Assembly: GCA_037447655.1 (NCBI GenBank)
Contig: JBBHKE010000775.1
Location: 101,692-165,691, forward strand
Direction of reading: 5' to 3'
From: Zygnema cylindricum
Taxonomy: Eukaryota > Streptophyta > Zygnematophyceae > Zygnematales > Zygnemataceae
Length of the DNA: 64,000 nucleotides
The translations under genes were made by a program, and so were the position numbers. Positions 59,301 to 64,000 of this stretch are shown here, piece by piece (position 1 is the first letter of the stretch; each line of letters opens with the position of its first letter). The notes below the pieces were generated by a model. The model had not been told where the DNA came from. It did no database searches and was given only the letters and a program-made list of their open reading frames with translations.

Positions 59301-62195
59301 TGTGTCCGCCGTCCTTTTCCAGTTCCATGTTCACCAATTTTTTAGTAAATTTCCGTACGTCGCCGTAAAATTTTTGTTCAGTTAACCGGCCAACGTTTAT
59401 GTGCCGCGTTTACCGTAATAAATTGCAGTTAAACTGTAACGGAACAGATTTTTATACGTGGCATGCCACGCTATATAAAATCAGTAAAATAATACAGTAT
59501 GTTATAAAGTACTATTGTACGCATACTATATATTTTTTAAGTTATCGCCGATATGGAATTTGTTGGTCCCAGACCGATATATCGGAAGCTCTGACCGTTC
59601 GATAACCGATAACTATCGGTATCGGTGTTATCGCGATAAGTTTTTTACCGATACACAACACTAGTATTTACTGACTTACTAGCATTAACGCTTTACTAAA
59701 ATTAACTACACTAAATTATGTTCTGCTACGTGGGTGGATATCGGTCAACAGGGTTATCAACACTAATTTGTTATTTTGTGTCAAAAAAACACTGGATTTG
59801 TAGTGATTAACTCTGATAGCGATGGGCATTGTAGTCGCCTGTGTACCTCTGCAATTCTTCTTTTACAAGCCAGTGAAATTTAAAAAGACTCGTACCTGAA
59901 ATCCAGTCGGGCAGGGCTAACGTTTCCAATAAAATATCCTCCTTTAAGGGGAAAGAATTCTAGTACCCAGTCTGGAATAGACTCTGGAATGACGTTAAAT
60001 TTATTCACCGCCGTGTGAGAATACTCCTCTGTCTTGTAGCGGTAGATATTATTCAACTGATCATGGTCAAGCCTGCGAACATATCCACCAAAAAATTCCA
60101 ATAAAAACCTTACATCTGAGGTGCTTGTTCACCACCAATCGAAAATTACTAGCCATTTAATGATCAAAATCTTGTGAGAAAAGCTATCATACAAGTAGGA
60201 AATAATCAACACAGAAGTACTTAAATCTCCTGTAGGATGAATGACTGTGAAGAAAAGGCCATAACTTCAGGATAGAAACTGACCAGAAATATGTTCGCAT
60301 GTGGTAAGTCAGAGCCGGCAGGCGTTTATCAATGCGTTCCAAAAGCTCTTTCCCTCCATGTTCCGGCTTTAGCAAAATGCGAGCTACTCTTAACGCCATA
60401 TAAAATAATGCCTGGATCTCTATAGGATAGCCATATATACCCTGTAAAGCACAAATGCAACTTTCTTTAGGAGAAAACAGTGATAGGCATATTGGCTTGT
60501 AAAATATGGCCTTTAGGAAAGGCATAAGCAGGTATTCAATCTTTTCCTATTCTAGTTCATAACACGGACTTTGATACACATATGAATATCAGCGCAATAC
60601 GTCAAGATTCCAATCACGTGTAAAAACAGGCTAAAACAAATGATTCCCTTATGAAAGAACTAAGCAATTTCAGTTTTCATGAAAGTTGTTGGATTGGCCG
60701 AATAAGAACTCAACCAAGTTTCCGTGAACTTATCCTTATATGTGTCTTCTTTGTTTTCAAACTGGGGATAGCGATTCACCGACTGTGTAATACTTAAGTA
60801 AAATGAAGGTCAGGTTACAGGACTTGCGTCAATTGATTATGCTAATTCATTATGTTAGGATCAAATTTAAACCCTTTATCAGAGATGGAGCACGAGGAGA
60901 ATGGGACAAAGCTCACCATCCTCCTGTCAATCATACAGCAACCGTCGGCACACAAAAGAGTCGGGAAAGTGTCAAAACCATCTGCCAGACATAGTTGCAG
61001 AATGAGTCGCATTCCCCTCTGTACCTCCGGAGATTCTGCAAGAGCTTGATCGCCTGTCCCAAACAGCCCACGTTCATTCTTATTTAGCCTTGGGCCAAAA
61101 ATCCAGAATGTCCACGGAACGGAATGTTCCAGGTTCTCCAATATGCCGGCAGCAGATGTCCCCTCCCGCTCCCCCTCTCTTCCCCTATCCCTCCCCCCCA
61201 TCCTCTTTCCTTCTCCCTCTCCCTCCGGCGACTATGTCATCGCCGACCTGTTGTTTTTACATAAGCTTGCAAGAGAAAGATTTACCAAAATCTGGAGTCA
61301 ACAGGTAACCACCCTCCCAATCCCTCTCCTCTCCCTCTCCCTTTCCCTCTCTCCCTCCGCAAACACGTCAACTATATCATCACCCACCGGTTGATTTCAC
61401 ATAAGGTCGCAAAAGAATGATCCACCAGAATCCGGAGTCAACAGGTACCACTCGACCAATCCCTCTCTTCTCCCTCTCCCGCTCCCTCTCCCTCTCCCGC
61501 TCCCTCTCCCTCTCCTCCCCGCCCTCTCTCTCTGCTGTCGACTATGTCATCACCCACCTGTTGATTTCACATAAGCTCGCAAGAGAAAGATCCACCAGAA
61601 TCCGGAGTCAACAGGTGCCACTCGACCAATTGCACTTTCTCCAAAATCCGCAATCATAGTATCTGAATTTCTCACTTCATCATGGAGAACCTTAAAACTG
61701 GCCGGCATCACTCCTTCTCCTAATGTGAAAACGTCAACACGCTTTTCCCATGCCTGTGATTGCAAGTACATCCAAAAATGCGAGAAAAACTCATGAAAAA
61801 GGCCTCCTTTCCACCTCCAAGTAAAACATAGAACTGTCTTTTCAATTCTTTACATCCACATGCACGACAAATTCATCAACGCGGTAGCCTCTTTTCCCCC
61901 GCTAAAAACGAAAACAGGACTACATTAAAATTCTTCCCTTGCAATATCCAACTGGTCCACTTTCCTATCATCAATCATCTTCATGCCTTTGCATTCCATG
62001 CATGACAGTCATTTTCTGTCAAAAGTGCGTTAAAAATTAAGAATTCATTCAAGCAAGCGTCATAATGTGAAAAAAAGAAGGGAAAAACAAGCATACCTGA
62101 AGTCGTAGAGTTTTCAACAGAAAATTTTTCACGATCTGGGGTTCACCATTCATAAGAAACGCCAAGGCACTCGGCACGAAGTCTCTAATAAATAC
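56348..62195 (-). CDS. Alkaline/neutral invertase (GH100), seven 3' exons
   Basis: Hydrolyses sucrose to glucose and fructose at neutral to alkaline pH, in cytosol or organelles depending on the N-terminus, which is not visible. Exons (minus): 62195-62097, 61753-61558, 61053-60917, 60441-60284, 60072-59896, 58560-58337 and 56646-56348 (stop). All have GT-AG borders and phases agree. Signature segments in order: [133 protein letters not shown]. The Asp of VDSGFWW and probably the Glu of WPEYYDG are the catalytic pair (placement inferred by motif). No 5' exon was recognised between 62196 and 64000, so the gene continues beyond the window. Confidence 0.96.
57152..57720. mobile_element. hAT-like element remnant in an invertase intron
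   Basis: Left end TAGTGTTGTGTATAGGTA. An inverted right end is either at 57583-57600 (TTACCGATACAGCACTA) or at 57720 (ATACAATACACTA). The interior has CGATAT and CCGATA words. A flanking motif GGCTATTTTGTA appears at 57142 and again at 57614, compatible with a nested structure. Confidence 0.55.
58769..59663. mobile_element. hAT-like non-autonomous element, 895 bp, intact ends
   Basis: Perfect 19-bp terminal inverted repeats (TAGTGTTGTGTATCGGTAA) and an exact 8-bp target duplication GTATTTAC (58761-58768 and 59664-59671). The 8-bp duplication and TAGTG start fit the hAT superfamily. Both subterminal regions are dense in CCGATA and TATCGG. The CpG-rich centre carries an 82-codon frame (59239-58991, minus) of unknown kind and no transposase. 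It sits in the intron between invertase exons 60072-59896 and 58560-58337. Confidence 0.9.
59672..59840. other. Intron sequence with a possible inverted-repeat element end
   Basis: GATAGCGATGGGCATTGTAG at 59816-59835 is like the ends of the element at 62868-63075; the other end was not clearly found. Confidence 0.35.
61170..61640 (-). repeat. Triplicated 3' edge of an invertase exon with its 5' splice site
   Basis: Exon sequence 61640-61558 and about 20 following intron bases recur at 61460-61366 and 61312-61226, each separated by CT-rich tracts. Copy 2 keeps an open frame ([18 protein letters not shown]) and a GGTGGGTGATG donor. Copy 3 has a stop (VDSRFW*) and GGTCGGCGATG. Confidence 0.93.
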
Positions 62196-62867
62196 CTGCA
62201 ATCCAGTAAAAAACAAATTTTTCCGACCAATTACGTTCGTAGTCGAAAGGGCACCAAGGACCATTGCCCAGTGTTGTCAACCAAGGTTGAGGAGAGTGCA
62301 ATCACACCATCCCTTTAGTTAATCACCTGATTTAATAGTATGCCTAGTCCTAATTCGCTGCGACAACCTAGTCACAAAGACTGAAATCACAATTTTTAAA
62401 AATAGAAAGCCGACTGGATGTGGGAGAGGGAGAAAGGGGGAGGGAGCGAGAAAGCATCAGGGAAAGAAAGATTGAGAAACATAGGTATGGATGGAGGAAA
62501 AAGAGACACGTGGAAAAAAGGCATAGAGGATTCCTGATAGCAAAATTGGCCACAAGTTTCTTAAGTTCAGAGACCAGGCTAACATAGAAGCAGTTTCGTC
62601 AAAAAATCAATAATATTTTCACAATCTAAAAAGTATTGTCTGTGGATCTTTGAAAAGCAAGAAGAAGTGGAAAGATAGTTTCGCACTACAGCGACAGGCT
62701 ACGGCAGAGTCAGCATTCTTGAGTACAAGCACCTGTGTGTTTTGAAACAATCATTGATAATAGGTGATCTTATGAAACAAGCTGTGATTGTGAGAGTTTC
62801 GGTATGGTGGACCTTTTTTTCCTAAGAGGAGAGAGAGAGTCAAGTCTGGAAAACATGTTACTGAGAT
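62196..62867. other. Upstream invertase intron or 5' region
   Basis: No exon recognised. A GGGA-rich block lies at 62420-62455. Confidence 0.5.
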
Positions 62868-63075
62868 GCTACACTGTCCATCGCTGTTAGCACTAAGGAT
62901 TTATTAGTGTTAATGCGAAATTAAAATACATGATAATAATTTACTGCAAGGGGACGTGGCAGATTGTAGTATGCTCCCTTAAAATAGTGTGTTAACACTA
63001 TTTCATGATTTTCGGCCGGATAAATGTCTCGACCGAATTAGTGTTATTGACTAAAATAACCATGGGCAGTGTAGC
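62868..63075. mobile_element. About 208-bp MITE, family 2
   Basis: Inverted ends GCTACACTGTCCATCG and CCATGGGCAGTGTAGC. Interior motifs TTAGTGTTAATG and GTGTTAACACTA. Non-coding. No clear target duplication. Confidence 0.7.
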
Positions 63076-63495
63076 TCAATCCAAGTCACAGATCAATGTT
63101 GCGCTATTCCCCCTGTAAGAACCATTCCAGAGGAAATAACAAATGGCCTTCGAAAGAAATTATTTCAGGAAAAATGACAAACAGTCGTCAAAAGGAAAAA
63201 TAACAAGCAATAGTCAGCTCATGGATTATAAAACCATGATAACTTCCAAGAACAAGTTTTCACGGAAAAAGCCTTAGTTTCAATGCTATTAAATTTGGGC
63301 AAGAACTTAAACATTACTGAGATCCTTAGGCCAACATCTGCTCACCTAACAAAAAACAGCAAGAAATCCTAAAACTACAATTGTGAAACTTCTTGCAGGA
63401 AAATTGCATAGCTATCCAATTCAAGGTAAATTTCACAAGAAAATGAGTTCATGAACAGACGATCCACAAAAGGAGAACAAAAAAAGGATGCATTC

Positions 63496-63775
63496 TCTCC
63501 AACAATTAACAACATCATTAATCTCCCTCGTCATGTGCCGTCTTCTCTGGCCCGGGCTCCTCCCCTGTCCTTTCTCCTTCCCCTTCTTTCCCTCCCTTAC
63601 TCCACCCTTCTCTCCTAGCTCCCTCTTTCCCTCTCAACAATTAATAACGTCATTAATCTCCCTCGTCATGTGCCATCTTCTCTGGCCCGGGCTCTTCCCC
63701 TGTCCTTTCTCCTTCCCCTTCTTTCCCTCCCCCCACTCCACCCTTCCTCCTAGCTCCCTCTTTCCCTCCTGATCG
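63496..63775. repeat. Tandem duplication of about 140 bp
   Basis: CAACAATTAA(C/T)AAC(A/G)TCATTAAT, then CTCCCTCGTCATGTGCC, GTCTTCTCTGGCCCGGGCTC and a CT-rich tail, present twice in direct order with few differences. The structure (unique part plus CT tract) resembles the exon-edge repeats elsewhere, so an unrecognised exon edge may be involved. Confidence 0.85.
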
Positions 63776-64000
63776 ACTCTCACTCAGATGCCGGCAGTCA
63801 TCACACTCTAGATGTGAAATTGTTTCAAAATGTATCTTGTCATGTTGTGACCAGAAATGCTAGTCCATCCGCAGCCTCTCTCATTCCTTCCATTCCTTCC
63901 TCCCTCCATTCATATGACGATTTTTTCCTTATAGTATCAGTTAATTGAATTTCCCTATAGAAAACGAAATGTCGATAATCCAAAAGAAGAACCAGAACCC
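63776..64000. other. Right edge of the window
   Basis: No feature recognised; CT-rich TTCCTTCC near 63885-63910. Confidence 0.5.

Overview
The window is nuclear DNA of a green plant (a streptophyte, either a land plant or a close algal relative). It holds intron-rich fragments of typical plant genes: a STOP1-like zinc-finger factor, a GT-1-like trihelix factor, GIL1/IRKI (DUF641)-like coiled-coil proteins, a CLPTM1-like membrane protein and an alkaline/neutral invertase (GH100). Between them lie plant-type LTR retrotransposons primed by initiator-Met tRNA, several families of short inverted-repeat elements and a very high load of GA/CT-rich minisatellites. I cannot name the species.

Layout. 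1-5.6 kb: STOP1-like gene on the minus strand (exons at 5559-5296, 4422-3724, 2324-2171 and 1001-746; the rest lies left of the window). Its introns are almost wholly tandem repeats. 5.6-11.5 kb: AT-rich repeats, a poly-C tract, long purine tracts and no convincing gene. 11.57-23.13 kb: a large, apparently non-autonomous LTR element on the minus strand. A younger Ty3/gypsy chromovirus-type element (13482-20095, plus strand, exact 5-bp target duplication, nearly identical LTRs, integrase core missing) is nested inside it. 23.1-26.6 kb: intergenic, with two hairpin MITEs. 26.64-30.49 kb: GT-1-like trihelix gene on the plus strand, with an apparent break in its second recognised exon.

32-49 kb: four copies of a GIL1/IRKI-like gene, all minus strand. 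Copies A (32160-33782) and B (36872-38494) are intact 540-residue frames inside near-identical 2.17-kb segments. Copies C and D are degraded. Three consecutive internal exons of a CLPTM1-like gene lie stranded between A and B. 49-56 kb: MITEs, minisatellites and GTAC-rich repeats without a supported gene. 56.35-62.2 kb: seven 3' exons of an alkaline/neutral invertase (minus strand; its 5' exons are not recognised here), with an 895-bp hAT-like element in one intron.

The most unusual pattern is shared by three unrelated genes. Intronic tandem repeats contain copies of the neighbouring exon edge together with its splice site. This is seen at both ends of STOP1 exon 4, the 3' end of GT-1 exon 2, the 5' end of the last GT-1 exon and the 3' end of an invertase exon (three copies). 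The introns seem to grow by tandem duplication across exon-intron junctions, leaving in-frame or decayed decoy exon edges and decoy splice sites.
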